From contig CM073321.1 of the NCBI GenBank assembly GCA_037043015.1, positions 16,737,001 to 16,801,000 of the forward strand: DNA of 64,000 nucleotides, written 5' to 3'. Position 1 is the stretch's first letter. Each line of letters opens with the position of its first letter. The notes under the pieces were generated by a model. It did not search any database and was not told the origin of the DNA. It saw nothing but the letters and a program-made list of their open reading frames with translations. This document shows, one piece after another, positions 13,101 to 24,762 of this stretch. This stretch comes from Bryum argenteum. Its lineage: Eukaryota; Streptophyta; Bryopsida; Bryales; Bryaceae. The translations under genes and the position numbers were made by a program.

Positions 13101-16100
13101 TTATAGATCCAAACATAGAAAAGCCTACGATACAGAACACTATTTGGCTGCAGTATCCGTACTTGATCACAAACTAGCATTGTCATGCCAATTACAAAGC
13201 CTGACTTGCTCGAATTCCACTTCCTGCCAATCAAGAAAAATAATTCAGTGAATGATAAGCAATGCAACGAGACTTTTGTATCAGAACATTCAGAAGCTGG
13301 GAAACCATTTTACACCATTTGCGAAATTTCCACATATCGACAGTGTCATCACCACATTCAGCAAGGCATCTGTTCATGATAGAAATTCTTCTACAACGTA
13401 CTTGCAGATTGCACAGCCCCCAGCGGAAAGCGGTGCTTGTAGGAGACGAATAGAACGACCCCGTTCATCCTTTTCGGTCAGTTCCTCAACGTGTTTGCCT
13501 GTAGCGTTCTGTCCATTCTTTTCTTCCTTCATCGGATCGCAAAATTGACAGTGCCACTTTCCGTCGATATCTCGCTCCACTCCTGTCAAATCGGTTCGCA
13601 CATATTGCAAGGAATCATCAGTCAAAAAGCCAAGGACGAAATTATCGCATTGTTGGCAGTACGAAACTATATCAATACAGTACTGTGCTAAAATATAACG
13701 ATGAAACAGAAATAAACAGAATAATCAAATCCAGCATGAAATGAAGCAGACCGCATGTCTACACATGTGATAATTCACATACAGATGAGGAATCTATCCC
13801 ACCTTGATGTCGAGCTCCTTTAGCACAATCACTACACCATGTTTGACCACAGTCATTGCACTTCAAATCTCCATTGTATCCACATCCAAAGCAGGAAGAA
13901 ACCTCTTCCTCTTGTGCAACACGTTTCGCCTTTTCACCCAGCTTATTCTGATGCGATAACCCCTTGGAAATCTCTTTCAAAGAACGACCATCGGCAACCA
14001 ACAAGATATTTCCATATCTGTCAAATCAATGACTCGTCACAGAACATCCACCAAATTGAAACGAAGCATCAGAAAAGAGAACACCACTACCAATTGCGTT
14101 TGAAGAGATAATTATACAGAAACTGAGAACTAAGCACATAGACGATCAGATTTCACCAGAGTATTGATCCCCTTGTCGGAGACGATACCATCAATACTAC
14201 AACCAAGAAAAGCCTGGAGACTAAAAAAAATCGTTGAAACCGAAGCTTCGTATTAGTGGCGCATATCATTTACATATGCCACCTCCAAAAGTACCAGGTT
14301 GTACACACAGGAGCAAAATGTTGTACACCACTTCCAATAGTACATTTAATATATTAAATTCCAATATATCTTATTTAATGATACACAACCTAAATCAAGA
14401 GGTAAAACTTACGGGTTTCGGCGAGCCTCGAACCCCGCGTGTTGTTCAAACGAAGGGCAGCTCATCTGCACGAAACTATGAGTTACTTATGAACTAAATG
14501 ATCTCATGAAGTAAGTCAAAGATAAATCTAACGGACCAGATAATTAGTGTAAACCATACCTCTTTGTTGCAACAATCGCAGCATATGCCTTCCCCTCGCT
14601 TCACACCTTTCATCTTGATCTATTAAGCCAAAACAAATTCTTCAAAACAGACGTTCTCTCAAGATCTTGAAGACCATTCGTCTTCCAGCAGCAGGCAACA
14701 AGATCAACAACAAAAACAGAGGTATCTGGTAAATGAGCCTCCAAGCTTGCTAAAAGACGTCTTCAGAGGCGTTCAGCGCACTAACTAAGCTATAGTGGAA
14801 GTGACTGCCTAAAAACTTGCAATCTGAAGGAAGACCTGAGAATTCAAATAGTAGCCAAGCTCGGTGCCATCTTCCAGACCACCCGGCAGGAACAGGGATT
14901 TGTACAAATTCTCATCTCGGGCCACTTTTGCAAACGCTGTTTTGCCCCTCTCTCTGCAGAATCCTCCATATGCACTGCTGAGTATTGATAGTTATTGTTG
15001 AGTGTCGATTATGTCGGTATCAAGAAGCGGATCAGTTACCAAGAAAACATCGACTGTAATTATTGCAGGATATCAAATATGCTGTCAGTCCCGAAGGCAA
15101 ATTAACCATGTACTTTACTAACTCAGAATGCAAACTGAGCGCAAGGAAAGGTCCAAGACTTGAGCCATTTCTACTCGTTTGAGGTAACTCCGCCAAAATT
15201 TTAACACCAAGAGAACATAGGGACCTGAAAGACCATGAGACTGGGATAGTAATCGACGACTACTGTGTTTTACTTTAATCAATCCACAGTGAGAAGAGGA
15301 ACATTAAGCTTTATGACTAGAATGATGAAGAAACTTCAGAATCTCTGTGATGAGCGGTGAGCATTTTCATCACTAACCTAGACAAGGACGTGCCGTATGA
15401 CCCAGGACTTTAATGAACTAACGCTGAATGGAGCGCACTGAATACAGCCTCACCTTCCTCTCACATCTTCCTCAGCTCCAGCGCAAAAAGGTCTTTTAGC
15501 TTTTACGACACCCCTGGGCTTCTTCCTATTCTCACACTTCGGACAAAACCAATCTCCAAGTTGTAAATTCGCAACTCCAGTGCAACCTGAGCATTGACAA
15601 CAAAGGATCCGTAAGAAATTAACCTACTTGCATTAAAAAATGTCTTCACAAACCGTAGTTGCAGCTCCCATATAATCACTTCAGACATGTGCGTGATTGA
15701 AGTAGGACCTCCCAAATTTCCAAGCAATCCCAAACCATGTGAAGTAAACAATTATGATCTAAAATGAACACCTTGAGTGGTAATTCAGTAAACATTGATA
15801 CAGATGTAACCAATCAGCTCAGTAACAAACATTACATGTGCTAAACAAAATACAAGATATCATAGACCAAAAGAAATCCATAATTGAGAACCTAAAAAGT
15901 GCTGGACAAAGGTGAGGTAGTGTCGGAGTTAAATACCTGAATGGAAAACTAACGGGCATCTCGGTCCATTGCAGGGGATCAGATCACCCTCTTCTGAATT
16001 GCCACACTTGGCACACGCAATAGTCCTCTTTCCCACGCCTTTAATATCTCCTATGACCATCTTGAGAGCCCTCAATATATTATCCCCACAATCGGCTGCT

Positions 16101-18168
16101 TCTTGACCAGCACTGAGGATGTCACGGAGATTCTTCCCGTTCTCAAGGTAAATGTTGTCACTTGGATGATGGGAAGTACTTCCTGAATGTGCCTCAAATG
16201 CAGAAATCGAAACGATCTGTGGAATCATCCCCCAATAACCACCAACAAAACAACAGGACACGGGGGAAATAATTTTCTTTAGATATATAAAAGTTAACAA
16301 TGACTTGAGGATTCAATAATCCAGAAAAGCAAGAAGAGTAGAAAATTCTCTCGATGACAAAGTTTTGAGGGTCGATTGACAACGTACCACCGAACCCCTG
16401 CAATTTCGACAGTCACACCGCACACCCATGTCTTTCAGCATTCCCGTGAGCTGTTGAAAGAAACCAGAATGCATCCATTACATAGCAAGCTTAACAACTT
16501 CCAAGTACAGCATCAACATTAAATAACACAAGATACCCCACGGTACATTTAACATCTGTAGTCACCGCTTCTGAGCTTGAGTTTGAATGCTCATAGTGTT
16601 GCGATAATGAGAGCTTCGCAATCGAACTAACTCTCTTCGAAAATAATGAACTCCCAGAATATAGGACAACCTTAAATTCACGTGCATCATAGGTGTAAAA
16701 TACTCCCATATGTAAGATACTTGACTTGGAGAACACTGATCTCGGTGTTCTGAATGGTTGACTTTCGTAAAAACATAAATACCTAAGAAACTAACCTCAC
16801 AATATCTTAACTCGTGTGACAATTATAGGAAACGATACACATACGTCGCAAAAATCACTTCTACGACAATTAAGGTCAAACAAGGAGCTGGAGTACACAC
16901 ATGTATGCCACGACACTGGCACCGGACAAAATGTCCCTCCAAAAGTCGGGTAGCCATCAACTCCTTGGCGTTTCTCGGAGCCTTCAGTAACTTGTCTCCG
17001 ACTGGTAACATCGACTTCAGCTGCTTCTCAGCAATCAACACAAACATACTGTTACGCGAGGAGAAGAGCTTCGTGTCCTGATCATGGACAAGCACATACA
17101 ATTTACCTAGACTAAGATTCATGTGCTTTCTACGAACCAAAGCACTGTACGCGGTAAAGATTGACGAGATCTAAAATGCCCAGACGAAGCCAAAGTGCGA
17201 AAACCTGGCAACTTTGGAGCCACCATCCGCTAAGAATATGTCATGCAAGTCGAGGAAATAGACGTCAGAAGTATTTTGACAAGACCACATCATACATCAT
17301 AGGCATTGTAAAGCATCACGAAGACAGAAGATTGCAAATCTCCTAAAGACGGTTGGTACAAAAAGAAACAGCTGCTAAGACTAGTTGCAAAGAAGTGCGC
17401 AGAGAAGTTGAATCTAAGTGCATCAAGGAACGGAATGCAGTAAGGAATTATGGATCTGTTCATTTCGAACATTGTAAGAAAAGAGAGAGAGAACGGAAAA
17501 GACGGGCTTTCGCGTGGAACGAGACCCACCTTGGTAGCTGCTGCACGGGGGCCTTGGCTTACGCCGCGCACGAGCACATCGTCAGCCTCATCAAGGCTTT
17601 CTTGGCCGTCGGAGCCTCCATCGCTGTCCCCTGCAGGAACCGCGCCGGGTGCCCTGGAATCCATATGAGGGATTGCATTCTTCCGCTTGCGTGAGCCACT
17701 ATTTCTCGACGCCGTGGTCATAGACATAAATCGCTCTCGCTCGGGTTGCGAACAGTTGGGTACAACGCTAAACCCGCCGCTAAAGTCTCTAACCGGACTC
17801 AATATCAAATCCTCCACCTGCGACGCCACGTCCGGTTCACCCAACTTCGACGCCCTCGCTAACTCAATACTGTTGATGATTTTCTTGGACGCATCACCAA
17901 CATCTCCATTCTTGGTCATTACTGGAGCACATTCCATTAGCACACCCCCAGCCATGGTCGAAACGTCCACTTCGTCCGCATGATACTCTGAAACACTGAT
18001 CCCAACCGCACAAGTGGACGACGAAATGGGATCGTCGACGTTGGACATTATGATGTCAACGATATTCGCTGCTCTACCTGGAAGACCTCCTTCTCCGGGG
18101 CTGATGTCTACTAAGTTGTCGACGTCCTCCGTCACACTCTTCTTCTGAGCCCCCATAATCCCTTCCAC
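10148..18168 (-). CDS. TDBD-PHD-GNAT nuclear protein (IDM1/ROS4-like family), intron-rich
   Basis: Host gene. Exons placed by splice signals and family resemblance: 18168-17530, about 17075-16905, 16450-16388, 16216-15937, 15586-15454, 14955-14836, about 14624-14560, 14017-13803, 13687-13402, 13223-13163, 13024-12968, 12658-12401, 12240-12176, 11635-11542, 10953-10813, and a probable last exon 10411-10148. Order of domains: an acidic N-terminal region; a Tify-binding-type domain (PRNAKELMATRLLEG, then CDCRNC and FEAHSGSTSHHPSDNIYLE); a PHD finger (CAKC ... GDWFCPKC); a second Tify-binding-type domain (LFLPGGLEDGTELGYYLNS, then ICCDCC); two further PHD-type zinc modules (CFGC ... CQQC, and CAIC ... 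CGREYHVTCLKDEGMHDL, ELPEGEWFC); and a GNAT acetyltransferase fold (IFGREVAEVPLVATS; GYCRALLTTIERLLG; WINKFGFSRMTDEQ). Family members read chromatin marks, and some acetylate histones to oppose DNA methylation. That role here is inferred. Two family segments (between 14560 and 14017, and between 12176 and 11635) were not located. The start is the first Met of the long first exon. Confidence 0.85.
14234..14500 (-). repeat. Possible tRNA-related SINE fragment in an intron
   Basis: Within an intron of the TDBD-PHD-GNAT gene, the minus strand carries GGGTTCGAGGC, close to a pol III B box (GGTTCGANNC). AT-rich sequence follows. I do not see a clear A box, poly-A tail or target duplication, so this is only a hint of a retroposed tRNA-like sequence. 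Confidence 0.2.
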
Positions 18169-19016
18169 AGCCGAACTGGATCACAACACAATCATCACTA
18201 CAAACTTGTCGCAAACTTTGGACACTTGAGGGGAAAATCACCGCCAAGACAAGCTATGATGCTGTACTCCGCGGAAATGGTAGCCGAAACTGGGAACGAA
18301 AACCCTCGATATTTGTGGTGAATGAGACAAGCGAGAGAGAAAGAGCGCGCTGAAATGAGACGTAAGGATAGAGTGTGAGGATGGAAGGGCGTTTGTCCGT
18401 CCGGCACATCCGATCTAACCACGACACCTGCTCACACGTAACGCACCAGCATTGGGCTACAGCCACTACGACTACTACAGCAGAGCAAGCGAGCGCGACT
18501 CGTGGCCCAGACCTTCGCCCCGCACCCGCGAGTCGTACCCCAAGAAAGGGCCGGGCAGTACATCATAGCCTGCAATAAAAGCAGAACGAGCAGCCCCAAA
18601 CGCCTAACAGCGACCGGGTAGCACTGATGAGTAGTACCCTGTCAGTTGTTGTAGAGGTCGCCTGTCGCTCTCAATCTTTCTCCGGGTCTGTTGAATGCCC
18701 GTCCGGACACCCACTCCCATTACCTGACTCCCCCCATGCATCATCAGCACCACCCAAGCCCCAACAAATCTCGCGTGGACCTAGATTGGCACCATCCGAA
18801 GCCCGTCGAAATAGGGGGAGCGTCCTAAGCCCGCACTCTAGCCCCTGGTTCACAAACGAAACGTCCATTGCCTCAACTGGCCCTGAACGTTGTTCAAAGT
18901 CTTGGAACAAACCTAACCTGGCGAGGTTACGTAAAGTCCTCATTTCTTCTCTCATCTCCTGTCCGGTCAGCTTCTCCTGCCCACCTGTTTACTATTTGGG
19001 CCTTGCAATCATGATA
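18169..19016 (-). promoter_or_regulatory. Upstream region of the TDBD-PHD-GNAT gene
   Basis: This moderately GC-rich stretch lies directly upstream of the start codon and should hold the 5' leader and promoter. I cannot point to a firm TATA box or transcription start. Open frames on both strands (for example 18627-19031) have low-complexity Pro/Ser-rich translations without domains, and I do not call them genes. The region ends where a mariner-like fragment starts. Confidence 0.4.
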
Positions 19017-19895
19017 TACAGTTCTGTCTAGATGATTGACGAATTCAGCACTGAGGGACAGTTTTCCGTATAGGGTTAAGCTCTGGCCTGAGTGCATCAC
19101 GCGCTATTACATGCCCGGAGCGAAGCCCGAGAGCGTGTAATAGCACGTGACGCGCGAGGGTTGGGGCTTAATCCGGCGTTAACTAAGCAGTGCGTTAACG
19201 GTGCAACGTACCATTAAAAAATATAACAATGCAATGCACGATTAAATCTGCGGGTGGAGGGCCCCACGAATTTTGTGGTTGATTAAATGCATTGATTTGG
19301 TAAGGGAAAAAGCCTGGCAGTGCTTAACGAATCATTGTAAATCAGTGCGACGAGCGTTTGTGGGGCAAGGGAGGGGAGGAATAAAGAGCCCCTTATTTTT
19401 TATGTATATGCTTAAAATGCCAAGGTGTAGGCACATAGAGTAATCTGAGGACGCAATCCTCATTTCTAAATGCAAAATCATCAAAAACGGACGTCGAGGG
19501 GTCCATGTAAAAAAATTACACGGATTATGAAGAAAAAATCCCTTTCGCTGATGGGGCTCTTAGAAATAGTCGTAGCAGTGGTTGACGGGCTCCCCAGTTT
19601 TCCCAGGAACTTTGAACATTGCCTATGCACTCAAAATTGATCCGATTTCAAAACTTCAAAGTACGTCGCAATCACAATGAAGACTACTACATCTATAATA
19701 GAATAGTACACATTCATCAATGAATAAAAAATGAACAATTACGAATATTTAATACATTATGCACTAATAAGTATTTCCAATCTTTATTTTAATTTGAATG
19801 ATCATTCTAGCTTGCAAATTTGAAATAAGGTCACAGATTTGCTCTTTAGACACTATAGCTGAATCTTAATGCATGATTTATATGGCTCATTTTCA
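19017..19895. mobile_element. Diverged half copy of the mariner-like foldback element, split by an insertion
   Basis: The left end TACAGTTCTGTCTAGATGAT and following GAATTCAGCACTGAGGGACA match the left arm of the 8371-9312 element. The match resumes after 19594 (TTTGAACATTGC, then GATCCGATTTCAAAAC) and runs to the equivalent of the arm tip near 19895. The opposite arm is absent. It is clearly more diverged than the 8371 copy, so older. Confidence 0.75.
19068..19594. mobile_element. 527-bp insertion with 9-bp target duplication
   Basis: The host mariner-like fragment is interrupted. CAGTTTTCC occurs at 19059-19067 and again at 19595-19603, and removing the 527 bp between restores alignment with the 8371 element. 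A 9-bp duplication is the usual size for MULEs. The ends do not show an obvious terminal inverted repeat. Near 19098-19155 there is an inverted pair (GCTATTACA and TGTAATAGC) in a GC-rich hairpin. I see no reading frame. Family unproven. Confidence 0.65.
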
Positions 19896-19983
19896 AACAA
19901 TTATGAACAAGTAATAATAGATATTTCTACTGCAATAATGAATGCTTAAAAGCTTAATGTAGCAACAAATGTTAGATCGAGGT

Positions 19984-20505
19984 TTACAAAAAACAACAAA
20001 CACTGTACAATATGATATAATTAAGCATAATACTTAAAAAACTTTTGAAGTGGTACAAGCCATCTACCAACACATCATCGTACTCCAACCACTTCATCAA
20101 CTCTTCTATGCCCTTCTTCTTGGTACTCGAGCATTTCAAGATGCCTTTCACTTTGAACTCTAGGTAATTACCAACTAGTTCAGGTGGAGGTCGCAACACT
20201 TGCTTGAGTTCCACCTTCACCTTATCTTTGTTATATGGCTTGAGCAATGACACATAGAAGGTGAGATGAACCCTAGTCTTTGATGAAAAGTCCAACTTAA
20301 TCACATCCTCAAACTATCGTTTTACAATGACATACAGACCTACATCCTTTGCGATAAAATTTGGAAGTCATGCCATCCGGTAGAATAAAATTATTCACAT
20401 TCAACGACATCTTTTGGCCCTCCTAATACTTCTCATGGCGCCGCCCTTTGTTAGCTTCTTCTACATACCTCTTTTCGCCCTATCTAAATACTACATAGTC
20501 TTCAC
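19984..20505 (-). mobile_element. Ty3/gypsy chromovirus fossil: integrase C-terminal and chromodomain region
   Basis: The minus strand reads VHLTFYVSLLKPYNKDKV, then RPPPELV, then ELMKWLEYDDV. This is the end of a chromovirus integrase (FHVSLLKPY type), its linker and a chromodomain (LVKWKGY type). Upstream, up to about 20460, there are further integrase-tail-like residues. Only this piece is present and it is broken. It is older than the CACTA end that abuts it at 20510. No LTRs were seen. Confidence 0.75.
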
Positions 20506-20509
20506 AAGT

Positions 20510-22062
20510 CACTACAAGAAAATGGGTGCCAATATGACTAATAGTTGACAAAAAATGTCTCTATTAACATATACAACATCCCCCACTTCAGTTTTTGTCA
20601 TTTTGGATCTTATATACATTTTGCACAAAAAAATTGTAAACTTCTTTTTAAGTTTTCCAGCTTGGATTTACTCAAACGAGGTCATTTTAATACCTTTTTA
20701 TATATACATGCTGCTTTTACTTAGAGAAAGGTATGTTGACCATTATGTGTTTATCATTTTTAACACATCATGGAATGATTTATTATTTTCCTCTAAAAGC
20801 TCAGAAGTCATAAATGGTTGCCATAAGCAAACATTGATTTGTGAGGAGGAGCTACATTAAATGGACCTTTTGTTGTTCTAGTACTCTCGGATCGACAATA
20901 GTTCCAACTTGTTGATCACGTCTGACTTCCTCCAATGCCAATTGTTCAAAATCACAAATTCTTAAGAGTTTTCGGGGTATGCAAACTCCATTCTTCTCCC
21001 TTTTCGACGTTTTTAACGATTTAATTCCTCATCTCTCAATGTCATAGCTTCAACATGTCTCCTGCAAAGCAACATCGTTGTGTTTAGTAATCACATATAC
21101 TAAAGTATAGAAGATCAACTCCCCATAAATACTTTCTATATGGACAAAACATTGAGCCTATTACATTTTGTAACCATGACTTTTTAGAATATTGCACATT
21201 CCACTAGAAGTTAAGATATTTTTATAAACCATTTTCTTGGTACACTTTGATTTGCAATAAGTTCAAAAAATCCCCTCTTGAAAGTAATAGTTATTTACAT
21301 CACTTCTCGTACTTACAGACGTTTGGTTTTTGGAATCATGACTAAAACCACAAAATTCAACTCGTCCAAATGAAACATTAGATTTCCTATGCACCATACA
21401 TTTTCTAGACTCTCGTGCAATTCAAGCAATGAGCAAATAAATTTACTTCTATACATAGATTAAATTTCTTGTTCACCTTCTATATGACTTTTCGAACACA
21501 AATTCATGGATCAATTTTCAAAAATGTGTTGTCCCTAACATGTCACAGTTGGCACTTTCTAAAATCTCGATATACATTGATGGTTCTTTTCGATAATCCT
21601 ATGCCCGCTTTGTTGTTGGAGTATGTTTCAAATATAATTCATTCAAAAATCCAATTGACTCTTCCTTCATGTACCTTCAGGTTTAGCCTTGTTATTTTAT
21701 TAGACTTTTAACCCTTTCGTATAATTGTTGAATGGGTACATCTAACGTGTGTGCAGTGGACAACATATAAACAATTCTTTGACCAAATGTATCAGCATGT
21801 GCATCAACGTAACTACTAATGATGGTGACAACTCTTTTTCTAAAGTGCAAACTCTTTCACCAACCTCTTCTAGTATTGAATCTTTTTTCTCTGCATCTAT
21901 CTTTGCACATATTTTTCGAAACAACCAATTAACACGTACGATTGTTGCAACTAATTTTGGATGACAAACATTCCTCAAAAACACAAGTATGTAGTACCTA
22001 TTAAAGAAAAATATGAAAATCATGAGTCTTCCACCCTCGTAATCCTGGATCCTCCAGCTCAA
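20510..22062 (-). mobile_element. CACTA (EnSpm) transposon fragment with TNP2/DUF4218 remnant
   Basis: A CACTACAAGAAAATGGGTGC end begins at 20510, the classic plant CACTA terminus. The minus strand at 21742-22062 encodes INWLFRK-like residues (VNWLFRKICAKIDAEKK) followed by CTLEKELSPSLVVTLMHMLIHL, matching the DUF4218 region of CACTA TNP2 transposases. Downstream, around 21600-21740, a decayed counterpart of the MYPFER / NKARPEG segment follows. The frame is interrupted by stop codons and only the C-terminal part of the transposase is recognisable. I could not find the other terminal repeat. The element appears inserted next to or in the gypsy fossil. Confidence 0.75.
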
Positions 22063-23795
22063 TGCACCTACGTTATTAGAGGTAGATTTTAATTCTCAAA
22101 GAGTAGAGAGAAGTTCTGTTTGATATTGTTTTGTCAAAACATGAGGTGTTTAAGGCTTAAAATTTGATCCGCCATCTATGCATTCTCTCTTCACTTAGCA
22201 CCTTTTTTTTCACCGAACATAGTACAAAACAAATTCGACAAACTTTCTTTTTGCAATGCATGTTGTCCAACGTACGACATGTTGAAGGCTTTTGTTGGAC
22301 ATTATTATAGCCACCATAAGTACATACGTTAAACCTTGTTCTCTCCTAGAATTTGTCACATCCCTTTCCAAAGGATGCCCGAACACCGTGGTGAGCCAAG
22401 AGAACTCCGGGAGTGACGCCCCGGGCTTGGCAAGAGAGACAAGGTGAGGTAACCAAGGAGAGTCCCGAGCAAACAGCACGCAATAGCGTCGTACTCGGGA
22501 CAAACTTGGTACAGTGCCTTACATAGTTGAAAACTTTGTTCAAGCACGCACTCAAGAGTCCAAAGAACGCGCAATTTGGAGTTGTAAGTCATGACAAATG
22601 GCTCTCCAAAGTCGGAGTGTTTCGGGATACTCCAGGACTCGGGAGTGTTGCCTTTCGGGAGTCAATTTGTCGTCCTTCATGGATGGCGGCCGGTTGCATG
22701 TCGTTGGAAAGTTTTGGACAAAAGCTTTCCAAAATGCTAAGGCTCGTGAGGAGCAAAGCAATGCTTTGGGAGATATGGCTCTCCAAAGCATCGAGACTTC
22801 GGGACTCCGGGACTGCTGCCTCCCGGGACTCCCGAATGTTTAGAGGAGCATAGCTCCCACATGGAAGCTTCAATTGGGACAAGTGAGGAGTCTATTGATA
22901 TCTACTCAAAGATTAGATGTAGAAAATGAGCTTGCACGGCCCATTTGGGTAATTGAGGTACAAGTTATCCCGAGTAAAAGTTACGGCGAACTTTTGAGGC
23001 TAAGGCAAAAACGGGTGGTCTTCCAAAGATGAAGTGTGTCATGGAAGGCCCCTCAACACAAGAGGGGGGGGTACCGAAGAATCCTGAGGGTACTATGAGG
23101 AGGGGTGGTCTCCCTCCTTACTAGCACATGGTGCGATGAGGAGCCAGGGTGGCTCCAACGGGTGAGGTTTGGGATGGAGCCTCACTCCTGCATCTTGGGG
23201 AAATTTGAGGGTGCTTTGGAGCATCTCTAAACATGGGGTTGGGAAGTGTCCGTCTCCAAGTTAGTCCCCGTGATAAGTAGTGCCGGTTCCCGGGAGTGAC
23301 CAGGAATGGCTCAAAAGGGTGAGGCATGGAAAAGAAGCCTCGCTCCCATACCTTGGGCATTGTGGGATGCTCTTGAGCATCCTGCAACATTGAGTTGGAA
23401 AGAGTCCTGCTCCAAACTAGTCCCCGGAAAAACTAGTGCCGGATCTCGGGAGGCTTTCCGGCAAAGTCCCGAATGGATTAAGAAACTAGAGTGGAAGGGG
23501 ACTAGTGGGAAGTTGGACAATGGATAAGGGCGGTTAGCTCCGGGGGTGATTAGTGCCACGTTTGGGAGCGTGGGCATTTGTGGAAGGCCGCCGCGTGCCA
23601 CCAACTGGCATGCCTATGTGTTGGTGGGAGTTCCGAGTTGGCATGCCCATGTGTTGGTAGGAGTTCCGGTTAATGAGTATCGGATAATGAGTTATGGACT
23701 CAAGGTGGGTTGGACACCTTGACTTGGAATGGTGCTAACATTGTCTGTGTGGGGCACATGGAAGTATTAGCTAAGTCGTGGCCGGTTGCTACCAA
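22063..23795. other. Unclassified GC-rich repetitive sequence
   Basis: The region contains a diverged tandem pair of about 180 bp (about 23117-23300 and 23300-23480, sharing GGGTGAGG, GCATCT/CCTTGGG and CTAGTCCC strings). There is also a 36-bp duplication near 23610-23670 (TTGGCATGCC...GTGTTGGT). Strings such as CTCCGGGA recur from 22400 to 22830. Open frames occur on both strands without recognisable domains. It may be a long terminal or untranslated part of a retroelement, but nothing shown here proves it. Confidence 0.45.
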
Positions 23796-24353
23796 CTAAG
23801 TGAACCAGGATCCCGCTATTAAATAAGGCTCACTAAGAAAAAAAGAGTTGAAGTAATTAAGGTCGTGACACACTTGCACTGACTTGATGTCAGGGGAATC
23901 TATGCTCTCTATAGTTTCACTTGCCACATACGGTATGCGTGCATTCACTCTCGACTCAGGAACAACATTGGCGTAAGGAATGATCTTCTTTGGAATAATC
24001 CCTACACTGTCACAGAATAGCTTGAGAACTCCACGGGGTAACCTCTGACACCAAGGTAATGGGGAATTCTGAGGATGTCCGAAATGAGCATATGCTCGTG
24101 TCCTAATAATGAGTGTGTCTTTCCTACAAAATACGCACACGCGAGTATTTGGCTTGTCGTTCGATTCCCTGGAATGTAGCCAATTGTCCCATTTGCGAGT
24201 TTCTCTTCTATTATTTGCTACACCGTTAGATTGTGAAGAATGGTCCATGTTCCGGAATGACACTCCAGCGGTACAATGAAATTGGTGATGGTCGCGCAGA
24301 CTACAAGGACTCAAGTTCCTCTTTGCACATAAAGACCGAGCAATGGGCTTCAC
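23796..24353 (-). CDS. Uncharacterised 185-residue frame with a BED-like zinc-binding pattern
   Basis: The frame contains RVCVFCRKD, then YAHFGH, then LPWCQRLPRGVLKLFC. The C-x2-C followed by His and Cys, and the Cys-x-x-(L/V)-P that follows, resemble the BED finger at the N-terminus of hAT-type transposases. A basic RRETRKWDNW stretch precedes it. The rest is Ser/Pro-rich without a domain I recognise. It lies just outside MULE copy A and could be a fragment of another transposon gene. I am not sure it is expressed or complete. Confidence 0.3.
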   Translation of the reverse strand: MKPIARSLCAKRNLSPCSLRDHHQFHCTAGVSFRNMDHSSQSNGVANNRRETRKWDNWLHSRESNDKPNTRVCVFCRKDTLIIRTRAYAHFGHPQNSPLPWCQRLPRGVLKLFCDSVGIIPKKIIPYANVVPESRVNARIPYVASETIESIDSPDIKSVQVCHDLNYFNSFFLSEPYLIAGSWFT

Positions 24354-24724
24354 AAGGAAGACCTAGGACAATGGGCAAAGCACAAAGGAAAGTGGTGTCA
24401 AGTTTCTGAAAGACTCCTTATATACTCCTTACTTCTGTAAGTCGGGGGCAAATGCGCATAGAAGGCGACTTGCGGTTTGGCGAGGTCGCTACAGCCAGAT
24501 CGCCGGTCGCCCTAACAACAACGCTGTTGCGCCATATGGACCGCCGGTCGCCCTGACCTTGACTTCATCGCGCGAGTTTTACCGTCGATCGCCCTAGCCC
24601 TGACTTCATCTCGCCAGTTGGATCGCCGGTCGCCCTAGCCAACACAGATTTTTTATTGTCATGGTCTTCTTCATTGAAGTTGAGTCCAGGTATTTGCTTA
24701 GACTCAACTATAATCGGGAAAACC
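24354..24724. repeat. Short tandem units with a GATCGCCGGTCGCCCT core
   Basis: Between about 24495 and 24645 the string CGCCGGTCGCCCT or a near variant recurs four times at spacings of roughly 40-55 bp, each followed by a GACTTCATC-like or AACAAC string. The minus strand stays open across part of it (24565-24813), but the translation shows no domain. The stretch ends at the left terminal repeat of MULE copy A. Confidence 0.5.
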
Positions 24725-24762
24725 ACCGGTGTGAGCGTTGAGCAGTGAGCGGTAAGCGGTAA
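24725..24762 (+). repeat. Left terminal inverted repeat of MULE copy A
   Basis: ACCGGTGTGAGCGTTGAGC is followed by AGTGAGCGGTAAGCGGTAA. The repeat is itself built of short GAGCGGT/TAAGCGGT units. It matches the reverse complement of 39000-39033 and, less exactly, of 49968-50009. Confidence 0.7.

Noticed and set aside
14400-14480. Functional tRNA on the minus strand
   Set aside because: The T-arm-like string is not accompanied by matching acceptor, D or anticodon stems.
18627-19031. 134-residue plus-strand frame upstream of the host gene
   Set aside because: Low-complexity Ser/Pro-rich translation that runs into a mariner-like fragment; no domain or homologue recognised.
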